A DNA stretch of 64,000 nt. Source: Microbacterium sp. NC79. GTDB taxonomy: Bacteria > Actinomycetota > Actinomycetes > Actinomycetales > Microbacteriaceae. The first letter of the stretch is position 1, and each line of letters opens with the position of its first letter. The notes beneath the pieces are model-generated. The model searched no databases, was not told the origin of the DNA, and worked only from the letters and a program-made list of their open reading frames with translations. The translations under genes were made by a program, and so were the position numbers. Shown here in pieces: positions 37,106 to 45,761 of this stretch. The DNA lies in contig NZ_JAHQYI010000001.1 of NCBI RefSeq assembly GCF_019061125.1, forward strand, positions 186,001 to 250,000. Reading direction: 5' to 3'.

Positions 37106-38031
37106 GTCGTATTGCCGAGAGCCTGTTTTGGATCGGGCGCTACATCGAGCGTGCAGACGGAACGGCCCGCATTCTGGACGTGCACCTCCAGCTGCTGCTG
37201 GAAGACCCCTGGATCGACGAACCGACCGCGTGCCGTTCGTTGCTCGGCGTGATGGGATCGGCGCCATCCGACCCCACGATTGAGGTGACTCGTCGTGATG
37301 TGTTGGCGACGCTGGCGATCGACCGCACCGCGCCTTCAAGCATTGCGTTCGCGCTGAACGCTGCGCGCGAAAACGCGCGTAGAGCGCGCGAGATTGTCTC
37401 GACTGATCTCTGGGAAATTCTCAACACCACGAACGCGGGGATGCCGAAGCGGTTGTATAACGACCGTGCGCACGACTTCTTTCAGTGGGTGCGTGAGCGG
37501 TCGGCGTTGGCTGTCGGAACCGTTGACTCGTCTACGAGTCGAGACGAGGCCTGGCAATTCTTTACGCTGGGTCGCGCGATCGAACGCACAGACATGACGG
37601 CACGGTTACTTGCGACGCGGTCACTCACCGAAGAATCTGGGCCGAGTTGGACGACGATTCTGCGCTCATGCGGCGCGTACGAAGCGTATGTGCGCACGTA
37701 CCGCGGCATGCCATCGAGCCGCAACGCGGCGGAATTCCTGCTGCTGGATCGCCTGTTTCCGCGGTCGATCATTTACTCGATTTCGACGGCAGAGAACTGT
37801 ATGAGCGAGATTGATCCGGGTCGTGATCGGGTGGGCCACTCAAACAGCGTGCTGCGAGCCCTCGGACGCATGCGCAATGATCTCGAATACAGCCCCATTT
37901 CGGAAATCCTCGCCGAACTTCCCGAACACATGGAGCGCGTGCAAGCGGTGACCCGCGAAGCATCGAATGCCATTCGCCAGCGATTCTTCCCCACGCAGGC
38001 CGAGCCGAGCTGGATCGGAGAGAACTCATGA
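37099..38031 (+). CDS. alpha-E domain protein
   Basis: 310 residues, almost wholly helical, of the COG2307 alpha-E family. The start LSRIAESLFWIGRYIERAD is the family hallmark, and repeated acidic helices with RxxE motifs follow. No enzyme fold is recognised. The family is found next to circularly permuted ATP-grasp and transglutaminase genes and is thought to be a partner of the ligase. ATG overlaps the ATP-grasp stop. Its own stop overlaps the transglutaminase ATG. Confidence 0.9.
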   Translation: MLSRIAESLFWIGRYIERADGTARILDVHLQLLLEDPWIDEPTACRSLLGVMGSAPSDPTIEVTRRDVLATLAIDRTAPSSIAFALNAARENARRAREIVSTDLWEILNTTNAGMPKRLYNDRAHDFFQWVRERSALAVGTVDSSTSRDEAWQFFTLGRAIERTDMTARLLATRSLTEESGPSWTTILRSCGAYEAYVRTYRGMPSSRNAAEFLLLDRLFPRSIIYSISTAENCMSEIDPGRDRVGHSNSVLRALGRMRNDLEYSPISEILAELPEHMERVQAVTREASNAIRQRFFPTQAEPSWIGENS

Positions 38032-38873
38032 AGCGCTTGAGGATCGAACACACCACGGGTTTTCGGTATCCGACCGATGCCACAGCCTCGTATAACGAGG
38101 CGCGAATGATGCCGATGACGACCGACTCGCAGTTCGTGCTGACCAGTTCGCTCGATATTCAGCCCAACACATCGGTGAATCAATACGTGGACTACTTCGG
38201 CACCAGGGTCGCGTCGTTTGATGTGCTTTCCGGTCACAGCGAACTGAACATCACGGCACGCAGCCTTGTTGAGGTTCGTGAGCGGCCGCTGGAGCACCCC
38301 GACCTCACATGGGATGATTTGGCGGCCGATGCTGAGCGGTCGGTCGACACGGTGGAGAAGCTGGTGCAGACGCATCGGACCCAGCCGCACGCGGATGTTC
38401 GTGCGTTGGCCCGGTCGATCGCCGACACGCACGACAACCCCTCAGAAGCGGCGCTCGCCATCTGTGTCGCGGTGGGCGACGCTGTGCAATACATGTCGGG
38501 TGTCACCGGTGTGCAGACAACGGCGGCTGAGGCGTGGGAAGCCCGCAAGGGCGTGTGCCAAGACATGGCACATATTTCGATCGGAGCGCTGCGTTCGGTG
38601 GGGATTCCGGCACGTTACGTTTCGGGTTACTTGCACCCGAAACCCAACGCTGAGGTGGGCGAGCCCGTGAAGGGTGAGTCGCACGCCTGGGTGGAGTGGT
38701 ACGCCAACGGCTGGCGCGGATTTGACCCCACCAACAACATCGAGATTGGTGACCGCCACGTGTTGGTGGGGCGAGGGCGCGACTACAACGACGTTCCACC
38801 GTTGCGTGGCGTATTTGCCGGCCCCGCCACGTCACAGCTGTTCGTAACGGTGACCATCACGCGCGAGGCGTAG
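38028..38873 (+). CDS. transglutaminase-like cysteine peptidase
   Basis: 281 residues. An N-terminal beta domain (1-130) is followed by a transglutaminase-like core with the Cys-His-Asp triad: Cys in ARKGVCQDMAH (near 177), His in SHAWVEW, Asp in GFDPTNN. In bacteria this fold mostly cuts or transfers amide bonds, so it may trim or attach the peptide made by the ATP-grasp enzyme (inference). Last gene of the three-gene operon. Confidence 0.9.
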   Translation: MKRLRIEHTTGFRYPTDATASYNEARMMPMTTDSQFVLTSSLDIQPNTSVNQYVDYFGTRVASFDVLSGHSELNITARSLVEVRERPLEHPDLTWDDLAADAERSVDTVEKLVQTHRTQPHADVRALARSIADTHDNPSEAALAICVAVGDAVQYMSGVTGVQTTAAEAWEARKGVCQDMAHISIGALRSVGIPARYVSGYLHPKPNAEVGEPVKGESHAWVEWYANGWRGFDPTNNIEIGDRHVLVGRGRDYNDVPPLRGVFAGPATSQLFVTVTITREA

Positions 38874-39010
38874 GCCGCGCGCAGACCCGCTCGTCCGGGT
38901 CGTTGAGCGAGGATGCGCAGCACCCGAGCCGAAGCGGTTAGCCGTTCTTGAGGCGTTGAGCGGCGTTTCGTCTTGCTACACTCACGCAACGATCGAGGTG
39001 GGGTGCTCGC

Positions 39011-40348
39011 TTAACGGCCAGGGATGTCTTTACGGGGGAGGCCGATTGGCGTGGTCGCCGCGACCTCATCGCTGAACTCTGCGGGGGCAACGACCGAAAT
39101 CGGTCGCGTTTGATCCAGCGTGAGTCGGAAGCGACGCTCTTCATGACGGTGGAGACGCCCAGACACGATTAGCCACGTGAGGCCGATCCCGAATGCCAAC
39201 AGGCCGGCAGCGGCACCAACGCCCACGGCAACGCGCGGGCCAAACTGGTCTGCAACCCAGCCCACAATCGGCGCACCAATCGGGGTTCCGCCCATGATCA
39301 CTGCCATGTACAGGGCCAGCACACGCCCGCGAAGGGCCGGGTCGGTCGTGGTCTGCACGTAACCGTTGGCGGTCGTCATGATCGTGACGACACAGAAGCC
39401 CACAGCGGTGAGCGAGGCCGCGTAACTCCAGTAGCCAGGCATGAAGGCCGACAGCGTCATCGCGAGGGCGAAGAACCCGGCGCCAATGATGACCACGCGA
39501 ATACGCGCACGGTCGCGGCGGGCCGCGAGCAGCGCACCAGCCAATGATCCAATCGCGAGAATGGAGCTCAACAAACCGAAGCCGTCCGCACCCCTGCCAA
39601 ACTCCAGAGCCATGGTTGAGGCGTAGATCGGGAAGTTCATGCCGAAAGCGCCGAGCAGGAACACCATCGAGAAGGTGACGATGAGGTCGCTGCGTTTCGC
39701 GACATAGCGGAAGCCATCGGCCAGTCGGCCGCCTCCTGCGTTCTTGGCGCGCGGAATCAACTGGTCCATCCGAATGAGGAACAGCGCGATGATCATGGCG
39801 ATGAACGTTGCTGCGTTGATCAAGAAGACGAGCCCGTTGCCAACGACCACAACAACGATGCCTGCGGCGGCTGGGCCGAGCATACGTGCGGCGTTGAACG
39901 ACGCGGCGTTCAACGCGACCGCATTAGACGCGTTTTCACGTGACACAAGGTCGGAGACAAACGCCTGGCGAGCCGGATTGTCAAAGGCAGCCACGGTTCC
40001 GGTGACAACGGCGAAGACGTACATCATCGGCAAGGTGGCGACATCAAGGATGAGCAGTACGCCCATCGTCGCCCCCAGGAGTGCAAGCAAAACCTGGGTC
40101 GTGATGAGGAGGTTCCGGCGATTAAAGCGGTCGGCAACCCATCCGGTTAACCCGACAAGCAGGAGCGGGGGACCGAACTGGAGGGCCATCGTGATGCCCA
40201 TCGCGGTGGCGTCATTGTCAGTGAGCTGCGTAAGCACAACCCAGCTGATAGCCGTCGCTTGCATCCACGCGCCGATGTTGGAAACGAGCGCACCGATAAA
40301 CCAGACGCGGTAATTAAACGATGAGAACGAACGGAACATGACACTCAT
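39011..40348 (-). CDS. MFS transporter
   Basis: 445 residues from ATG 40348, with about 12 membrane spans and the loop 2-3 motif GWVADRFNRRN (about 71-81) of drug:H+ antiporters in the enterobactin exporter/DHA3 group. It overlaps the stop of the upstream marR gene (ATGA), so the pair is coupled. This suggests export of a compound sensed by that MarR. The C-terminal tail of about 45 residues is cytoplasmic. Confidence 0.9.
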   Translation of the reverse strand: MSVMFRSFSSFNYRVWFIGALVSNIGAWMQATAISWVVLTQLTDNDATAMGITMALQFGPPLLLVGLTGWVADRFNRRNLLITTQVLLALLGATMGVLLILDVATLPMMYVFAVVTGTVAAFDNPARQAFVSDLVSRENASNAVALNAASFNAARMLGPAAAGIVVVVVGNGLVFLINAATFIAMIIALFLIRMDQLIPRAKNAGGGRLADGFRYVAKRSDLIVTFSMVFLLGAFGMNFPIYASTMALEFGRGADGFGLLSSILAIGSLAGALLAARRDRARIRVVIIGAGFFALAMTLSAFMPGYWSYAASLTAVGFCVVTIMTTANGYVQTTTDPALRGRVLALYMAVIMGGTPIGAPIVGWVADQFGPRVAVGVGAAAGLLAFGIGLTWLIVSGRLHRHEERRFRLTLDQTRPISVVAPAEFSDEVAATTPIGLPRKDIPGR

Positions 40349-40791
40349 CGGTCGGCCAACTTTCGCATGATGGGTGCTGCATGCAGGAGAATGTCGCGTT
40401 CCTGCTCGGTGAGCTCGCTGAACCCATCGTCCAGCCAAGCGTCACGCTTGCGTACGGTTTCTGTGACGACGGTGCGACCGGCCTGGGTCAACGAGATATT
40501 GACCTTGCGGCGGTCGCCGACATCCGCAGTGCGGGTCACAAAACCCAGCTCCTCCAGTCCATTCACCGTGCGAGTCATCGACGGCGCCGAAATGCGGTCG
40601 CGGTCGGCGAGCTCGGAGAGCGTGTGGTCGCCATACATGCTCAGCACCGCGAGCACGTTGAACTGTGCGTCGCTCATCGAGTCGATCGCGCGGTGTGCGC
40701 GCAGACGTCGGGCGAGGCGGAACGTAGCCATGCGGATGCGGGCAGCTGGCGTCGCGTTCTCAGGAATTGGAGGGGTCGCAGCATTCGTCAT
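40345..40791 (-). CDS. MarR family regulator of the MFS gene
   Basis: 148 residues from ATG 40791. ATG 40806 would add five residues, and neither start has a clear ribosome site. The winged helix includes SAPSMTRTVNGLEELGFVTR (about 75-94) and DRRKVNISLT. It is cotranscribed with the MFS transporter and is likely to repress it until a substrate binds. An inverted repeat at 40798-40827 covers the start region. Confidence 0.85.
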   Translation of the reverse strand: MTNAATPPIPENATPAARIRMATFRLARRLRAHRAIDSMSDAQFNVLAVLSMYGDHTLSELADRDRISAPSMTRTVNGLEELGFVTRTADVGDRRKVNISLTQAGRTVVTETVRKRDAWLDDGFSELTEQERDILLHAAPIMRKLADR

Positions 40792-40797
40792 CAGGAT

Positions 40798-40827
40798 ACT
40801 TAGCATAGCTTATTAGTCTTGCTAAGT
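40798..40827. promoter_or_regulatory. candidate MarR operator
   Basis: ACTTAGCA and TGCTAAGT form 8-bp perfect arms 14 nt apart, just upstream of the marR start. The size is right for a MarR dimer pair and for autoregulation. Confidence 0.55.
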
Positions 40828-40904
40828 AAATAGTGCAATGGCGCCCGCCCTGCCAGTTCTTTCGAAATGGCAGTATGTTTGTACGAAGCCGAAGAAAGGG
40901 AAGC

Positions 40905-42086
40905 ATGACCGTTTCGTCGAATGCAAGCACGGGGGAGCTTTTTCGACTCGTCCAGGCAGGCCACGCATCGTCGCGTGCTGATTTGGCGCGACTCACCGGC
41001 CTGTCCGCGTCGACCGTCACCATGCGTGTCGATGAGCTGATGGCGCACGGTTATGTCGAAGAAGCGGGCATCGGGCCGTCCAAAGGAGGCCGTCGACCGC
41101 GCGTCCTTGCGGTTAAGGATACGGACACCGTGGTCGCTGCGGCAGACCTTGGCGAAAATCATGTCGTCGTCGTGCTGATGAATCGACGCGGTGACATCGT
41201 TGCCGAGGCAAACCGCTCCCTCAGTCTTCTGGCTGGACCGCGCGCGGTCATTACCGAAACGTGGACCATTGCGCAGGAGCTTGCCGCGGGGATGGAACCA
41301 TCGGTGCGGATTGAAGGCGTGGCTATGAGCCTGCCTGGCCCCGTCGATTCTCGGGATGGACGCTTGCTCGCTCCCACCCGCATGCCCGGCTGGAACGGTG
41401 TTGTCGTTTCGCAACTGCTGAGCGAGGTGTCGGGCGTGCCGACGGTCGTTGAGAACGATGCCAACGCGATGGCTGTTGGTGAGTGCATGGAGCGTGGGCC
41501 CGCCGTCAGCGACCTTGTCTTTGTCAAGGCGGGGAGCGGAATCGGTTGCGGCATCGTCGGCAATGGGCATTTGCATCGCGGTTTCCGCGGCGTTGCCGGA
41601 GACATTAGCCACGTCGCCATTGCGGGTGCGCCTCCTGTCATCTGCTCGTGCGGCCGTGCTGGCTGCCTTGACGTCGTCGCCTCAGGGACCGCCATCGTCG
41701 ACGCGCTTCGTGAAAGCGGTGTCGAAGTCGAAACTCTCGACGATGTGCTCGCACTGGCGGATAACGCTCACCCCCGTGCCACCGGTCTGCTTCGCGAAGC
41801 CGGACAGCGCGTCGGCGAGGTGCTCGCGACCATCATTAACTTCTTTAACCCCCAGGTGCTCGCCATGGGCGGCAAGCTCGCCACGGCCGAGTCTTTCATT
41901 GCAGGCGTTCGGCAGGCGATTTACACGCTGTGTTTACCGATGTCGACAGATCAGCTCGAGATCAGCGTTTCCGCGGCCGGTCCGCTGGCCGGTGCGCGCG
42001 GCGTCGGTTGGGCGTTGCTGCGCCGACTCCTGGCGCCCAACCGAATTGATCAGGTCATCCGCGGCGATGCAGTTTCTTCGATTTAA
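40905..42086 (+). CDS. ROK family transcriptional regulator
   Basis: 393 residues from ATG 40905, with GAAAGGGAAG just upstream. N-terminal helix-turn-helix (ELFRLVQAGHASSRADLARLTGLSAS, about 10-40), then a ROK sugar-binding fold with VENDANAMAVGE, GSGIGCGIV, and the zinc motif CSCGRAGCLD (about 252-261). Such proteins repress transport and catabolic genes until a sugar or sugar derivative binds. It precedes the M81 gene and the transporter, and repeated AGTAAGT/ACTTACT elements in both promoters are its candidate sites. Confidence 0.9.
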   Translation: MTVSSNASTGELFRLVQAGHASSRADLARLTGLSASTVTMRVDELMAHGYVEEAGIGPSKGGRRPRVLAVKDTDTVVAAADLGENHVVVVLMNRRGDIVAEANRSLSLLAGPRAVITETWTIAQELAAGMEPSVRIEGVAMSLPGPVDSRDGRLLAPTRMPGWNGVVVSQLLSEVSGVPTVVENDANAMAVGECMERGPAVSDLVFVKAGSGIGCGIVGNGHLHRGFRGVAGDISHVAIAGAPPVICSCGRAGCLDVVASGTAIVDALRESGVEVETLDDVLALADNAHPRATGLLREAGQRVGEVLATIINFFNPQVLAMGGKLATAESFIAGVRQAIYTLCLPMSTDQLEISVSAAGPLAGARGVGWALLRRLLAPNRIDQVIRGDAVSSI

Positions 42087-42087
42087 A

Positions 42088-42125
42088 AGTAAGTCACGAT
42101 AAAACCTCCACATGTTGGAGTAAGT
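42088..42125. promoter_or_regulatory. paired AGTAAGT elements upstream of the M81 gene
   Basis: AGTAAGT at 42088-42094 and 42119-42125, 31 bp apart (about three helical turns). The second overlaps the TTGGAG -35-like box. The same heptamer in reverse appears twice before the transporter gene, 62 bp apart. Confidence 0.5.
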
Positions 42126-42144
42126 GGCTTTTGGCGCTTATGCT
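42115..42144 (+). promoter_or_regulatory. promoter of the M81 gene, leaderless
   Basis: TTGGAG (42115-42120), an 18-bp spacer, TATGCT (42139-42144), then 6 nt to the GTG start. Confidence 0.6.
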
Positions 42145-42150
42145 CGTTCT

Positions 42151-43638
42151 GTGACGACGACGAAGCCCCGCATCGCGATCGCCGGAATGGCCATCGAATC
42201 CTCCACGTTCTCTCCGCACCGCGCTGGTGCTCGTGACTTCCAGCGCTTCGAGGGTGACGAACTCATCGACCGCTACACCTCGCTGCGCGAGGGGTCGGCG
42301 CGTGACGCGGCCCACTGGATGCCTGTCTATTACGCTCGCTCAATTCCCGGCGGCGCGGTGCTGCGTGAGGTCTATGACGACATCAAGACGCGCATCCTCG
42401 ACGGACTGCGCGAGCTCGTCGCTGGCGACGGTATCGATGGTCTGTTCTTCGACATCCACGGCGCCATGAGCGTCGTCGGCCTCGACGACGCAGAGGGTGA
42501 CCTGATCACCGCCATCCGTGAGGTCATCGGCAACGACGTCGTCGTCTCCGCCTCGATGGACCTGCACGGCAACGTGTCGCGCCCGCTCATCGAGCAGACC
42601 GACATCATCACGTGCTACCGCCTCGCACCCCACGAAGACACGTGGGAAACCCGCGACCGCGCCATCAAGAACCTTCTCGACGCTCTCATCAGTGGCGTGG
42701 TTCCGCGCCGCGCGTACGTGCCTGTTCCGATTCTGCTGCCTGGTGAAAAGACGTCGACTCGCGTCGAGCCGGCCAAGAGCCTGTATGCGCGCATCGACGA
42801 GGTAGAGACTCGCGAGGGTATTGTCGACGCTGCGATCTGGATCGGGTACGCGTGGGCTGATGAGCCGCGTTGCCATGGTGTCGTGGTGGTCACCGGAACC
42901 GACGATGCTGTCATCGCATCGGCTGCCGAAGAATTGGCGGCTGAGTTCTGGCGCGTGCGCGACGAGTTCGAGTTTGTGGGCCCTCCCGGCACCCTCGACG
43001 AAGGTGTTGCCGCGGGGCTGGCATCGCAGACGATCCCGTATTTCATCAGCGACTCTGGGGATAACCCCGGCGCTGGCGGAACGGGCGATGTCACGTGGAC
43101 CCTCGCGCAGCTGCTCCAGAAGCCGGAGCTCACGTCGCCTGATTCGCCCACCGTTCTCGTCGGTTCGATCTTCGACAAGGGCGCTCTCGACTTCTTGCGT
43201 ACGCAGGAGATTGGTTCCACTGTGACAGTGGAAGCGGGAGCCCGCGTCGACAGCGGCCCGCACGGCCCCGTCACGATCACCGGTGAGCTCGTCTCGCTGA
43301 CCGAGGGTGATATCGATGCGGGTGGCGTAGCGGTCATCCGCGTCGGTGGCATCCACGCCATCGTCACGGAGTTCCGTAAGGCCTATCACGCGATCGAAGA
43401 CTTCACGTCGATCGGGCTTGACCCGATGACTGCCCAGATTGTTGTGACCAAGATTGGCTACCTGGAGCCCACGCTCTACGACGCGCAGCGTGGCTGGACG
43501 CTCGCTCTCACGCCAGGTGGCGTCGATCAGGCGCTTGAGCGCCTCGGACACCACCGCATTCAGCGTCCGATGTTCCCCTTCGACACGTTCGAGAACACGC
43601 CCGACCTGTCGGCGGAGATCTTCGGTTCGAAGGCCTAA
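42151..43638 (+). CDS. M81 family metallopeptidase (MlrC/microcystinase C-like)
   Basis: 495 residues from GTG 42151. The MlrC fold is recognised by IDGLFFDIHGAM, SASMDLHGN and ISDSGDNPGAGGTGD, which hold the metal-binding Asp, His and acidic residues. MlrC cleaves linear microcystin peptides. Most members are in bacteria that never meet microcystin, so the true substrate is presumably another unusual peptide or amide. It lies between a ROK repressor and a peptide-type ABC transporter whose cargo it may process. GTG 42151 is chosen because TATGCT lies 6 nt upstream. A strong terminator follows. Confidence 0.88.
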   Translation: MTTTKPRIAIAGMAIESSTFSPHRAGARDFQRFEGDELIDRYTSLREGSARDAAHWMPVYYARSIPGGAVLREVYDDIKTRILDGLRELVAGDGIDGLFFDIHGAMSVVGLDDAEGDLITAIREVIGNDVVVSASMDLHGNVSRPLIEQTDIITCYRLAPHEDTWETRDRAIKNLLDALISGVVPRRAYVPVPILLPGEKTSTRVEPAKSLYARIDEVETREGIVDAAIWIGYAWADEPRCHGVVVVTGTDDAVIASAAEELAAEFWRVRDEFEFVGPPGTLDEGVAAGLASQTIPYFISDSGDNPGAGGTGDVTWTLAQLLQKPELTSPDSPTVLVGSIFDKGALDFLRTQEIGSTVTVEAGARVDSGPHGPVTITGELVSLTEGDIDAGGVAVIRVGGIHAIVTEFRKAYHAIEDFTSIGLDPMTAQIVVTKIGYLEPTLYDAQRGWTLALTPGGVDQALERLGHHRIQRPMFPFDTFENTPDLSAEIFGSKA

Positions 43639-43724
43639 AGCCGCCAGCGGGTTTCCGCTCCCGCGCGCCGCATCCTGGCGGGCGAAAAACGTCGACTGAT
43701 TCCACACATAAATTAGTCGCCGCG

Positions 43725-43767
43725 CAACGCCCCTGCAGTGCACCCGCACCTCAGGGGCGTTGTTTTT
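43725..43767 (+). terminator. intrinsic terminator after the M81 gene
   Basis: An 11-bp stem (43725-43735 with 43752-43762), a 16-nt loop and TTTTT at 43763-43767. Confidence 0.88.
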
Positions 43768-43780
43768 GGTTCCATTCACC

Positions 43781-43852
43781 ACTTACTTCGAAAATAAAAA
43801 AAGTTAGTTACAGAAACGAAACATCAGCGGTCGTTTTGAGTAACTTACTTCG
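43781..43852. promoter_or_regulatory. operator/promoter region of the transporter operon
   Basis: An exact 10-bp direct repeat, ACTTACTTCG, lies at 43781-43790 and 43843-43852, 62 bp apart. The first has an inverted partner, AAGTTAGT, at 43801-43808. The second lies in a palindrome, AGTAACTTACT (43839-43849), just after TTGAGT (43836-43841). TAAAAA at 43860 may be the -10. The arrangement suits a ROK repressor. Confidence 0.5.
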
Positions 43853-43917
43853 TGCAAACTAAAAAGTGCGTCGAGATTCTTTACTAACCCCTCGATCGCA
43901 CTGAACAAGGAGGTTTG

Positions 43918-45735
43918 ATGCGCACGGCAGTGATGCGACGTTTCGTCGCTCCCCTGAGCATGATCGCCGCTGCAACTCTGGTTCTCGCTGGATGCACCAC
44001 GTCTAGCGACAACGCAGGTGGCAACGGTTCAACGACCGAGAAGGACTCGGTTACCTACGCACTTCCCGCCGGTACCGGCCCGAACTGGATCCTTCCGATC
44101 TCGAGTCCGGACACGATGGCAACCCACAACGGCGCCATCAAGGCGACGATGTTCCCCCGTCTGTTCTCGTTCAACGGCGCGAGCGGAACCATGGGCTGGG
44201 ACCAGAAGGCTTCCGCTGCTGAGAGCTACGAGTTCTCCGAAGACAGCCTCTCGCTGACCATCAAGCTCGCTGACCTTACCTGGGCAGACGGCGTACCCGT
44301 CACCTCGCGCGACGTTGAGTTCTGGTACAACCTGGTTCGCTTCAACGCTGAGAAGACTGGTGGCTACTCGGAGGGCAACGTCCCCGACAACATCACCGCG
44401 TTCGAGACGATCGACGACAAGACGTTCAAGCTGACGTTCGACGCCGTCTACAACCCGGACTTCATGCTGGCCAACCAGCTGTCACTGATCTACCCCATGC
44501 CCGCACACGCATGGAACAAGACGAGCGATGACGGCGAGGTCGGCGACTTCGACCGCGAAGAAGCGAGCGCCATCGAGGTGTTCGACTACCTCTTCGCTGA
44601 GGCGAAGGACATGAAGACCTACGCGACCAACCCGCTGTGGCAGGTTGTCTCGGGCCCGTACAAGGTCGAGAGCTGGTCGGACTCGGGTCAGGTTGTCCTG
44701 ACCGCAAACGAGGAGTACACCGGTACCGACGTTCCGTCGATCAAGACGGTCACCTTCGTTCCGTTCACGTCGGCTGACGCCGAGGTCAACGCTGTTCGCT
44801 CGGGTGAAGTTGACTACGGTTACGTCACCGCTGCCGACCTCGTCAACGAGGCGCAGTTCACCGACCTCGGCTACCGCGTTGAGCCGTGGGCCGGCTGGTC
44901 GATCACGTACATGCCTTACAACTTCGCTAACCCGGAGATGGGCGCCGTTTACAAGCAGCTCTACGTGCGTCAGGCACTGCAGCACGCCGTCGACCAGGAG
45001 ACGATCTCTGACGTGGTCTGGCACGGCGCTGCAAAGCCCGGTTACGGCCCGATCCCGCAGGAGCCGGACTCGGACTACATCTCGGACACGCAGAAGAACA
45101 ACCCGTACCCGTTCGACCTCGACACCGCGGCCAAGCTCTTCGCTGACAACGGCTGGACCGCTGGCAAGGATGGCACGCTCGAGTGCACGAACGCTGGCGC
45201 CGGCGCTGGCCAGTGTGGCGAGGGAATCGCTGCTGGTCAGAAGATGGAAATCGTCGTCACCACCCAGAACGGCTCGCAGGAGACCGACAACATGATGGCT
45301 GAGATTCAGTCGTCGCTCGCCAAGATCGGCGTCAAGATGACGATCGACGCTCGCCCGCTGGACGCCGTTCTCACCGAAGCACAGTCGTGCAAGACCGGTG
45401 AAGGTGCTTGCACCTGGGAGCTCACCTTCTTCGGCACCGCTGGTTCCTGGTACTTCCCGGCTTACCCGACGGGTGAGCGCGTCTTTGCTAAGGAAACGAA
45501 GTGGAACGCAGGCCAGTACGACAACCCGGCTGCGGAAGAAATCATCAACCAGATGACCGTATCGACCGACACCTCGATCTCGCAGGAGTACTCGAAGCTG
45601 CTGGCTGAAGACCTCCCGGTTATGTGGATGCCGAACCCGGTTTACCAGGTTTCGGTTGTCAAGGAAGGCCTCGACATCGTTGCACAGGACCCGGGCGCCG
45701 AGTTCTTCCCGCAGCGTTGGTCCTGGACCAAGTAA
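43918..45735 (+). CDS. ABC transporter substrate-binding lipoprotein, family 5
   Basis: 605 residues. The lipobox LVLAGC (cysteine about residue 27) marks a lipoprotein anchored outside the membrane, and a large peptide/nickel-binding (Opp/Dpp) domain follows. A perfect AAGGAGG lies 4 nt before ATG 43918. Opp-type binding proteins carry peptides, but also sugars or opines. The ROK genes and CutC nearby suggest that the cargo may be a glycosylated or sugar-like compound (inference). Confidence 0.92.
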   Translation: MRTAVMRRFVAPLSMIAAATLVLAGCTTSSDNAGGNGSTTEKDSVTYALPAGTGPNWILPISSPDTMATHNGAIKATMFPRLFSFNGASGTMGWDQKASAAESYEFSEDSLSLTIKLADLTWADGVPVTSRDVEFWYNLVRFNAEKTGGYSEGNVPDNITAFETIDDKTFKLTFDAVYNPDFMLANQLSLIYPMPAHAWNKTSDDGEVGDFDREEASAIEVFDYLFAEAKDMKTYATNPLWQVVSGPYKVESWSDSGQVVLTANEEYTGTDVPSIKTVTFVPFTSADAEVNAVRSGEVDYGYVTAADLVNEAQFTDLGYRVEPWAGWSITYMPYNFANPEMGAVYKQLYVRQALQHAVDQETISDVVWHGAAKPGYGPIPQEPDSDYISDTQKNNPYPFDLDTAAKLFADNGWTAGKDGTLECTNAGAGAGQCGEGIAAGQKMEIVVTTQNGSQETDNMMAEIQSSLAKIGVKMTIDARPLDAVLTEAQSCKTGEGACTWELTFFGTAGSWYFPAYPTGERVFAKETKWNAGQYDNPAAEEIINQMTVSTDTSISQEYSKLLAEDLPVMWMPNPVYQVSVVKEGLDIVAQDPGAEFFPQRWSWTK

Positions 45736-45761
45736 TACCCCGCAAGTAAGGCAGTAAAAGC

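Noticed and set aside
38874..39010. A terminator between the transglutaminase and MFS genes
   Set aside because: GACCCG/CGGGTC (38884-38901) gives only a 6-bp stem with no T run, so it is not listed.
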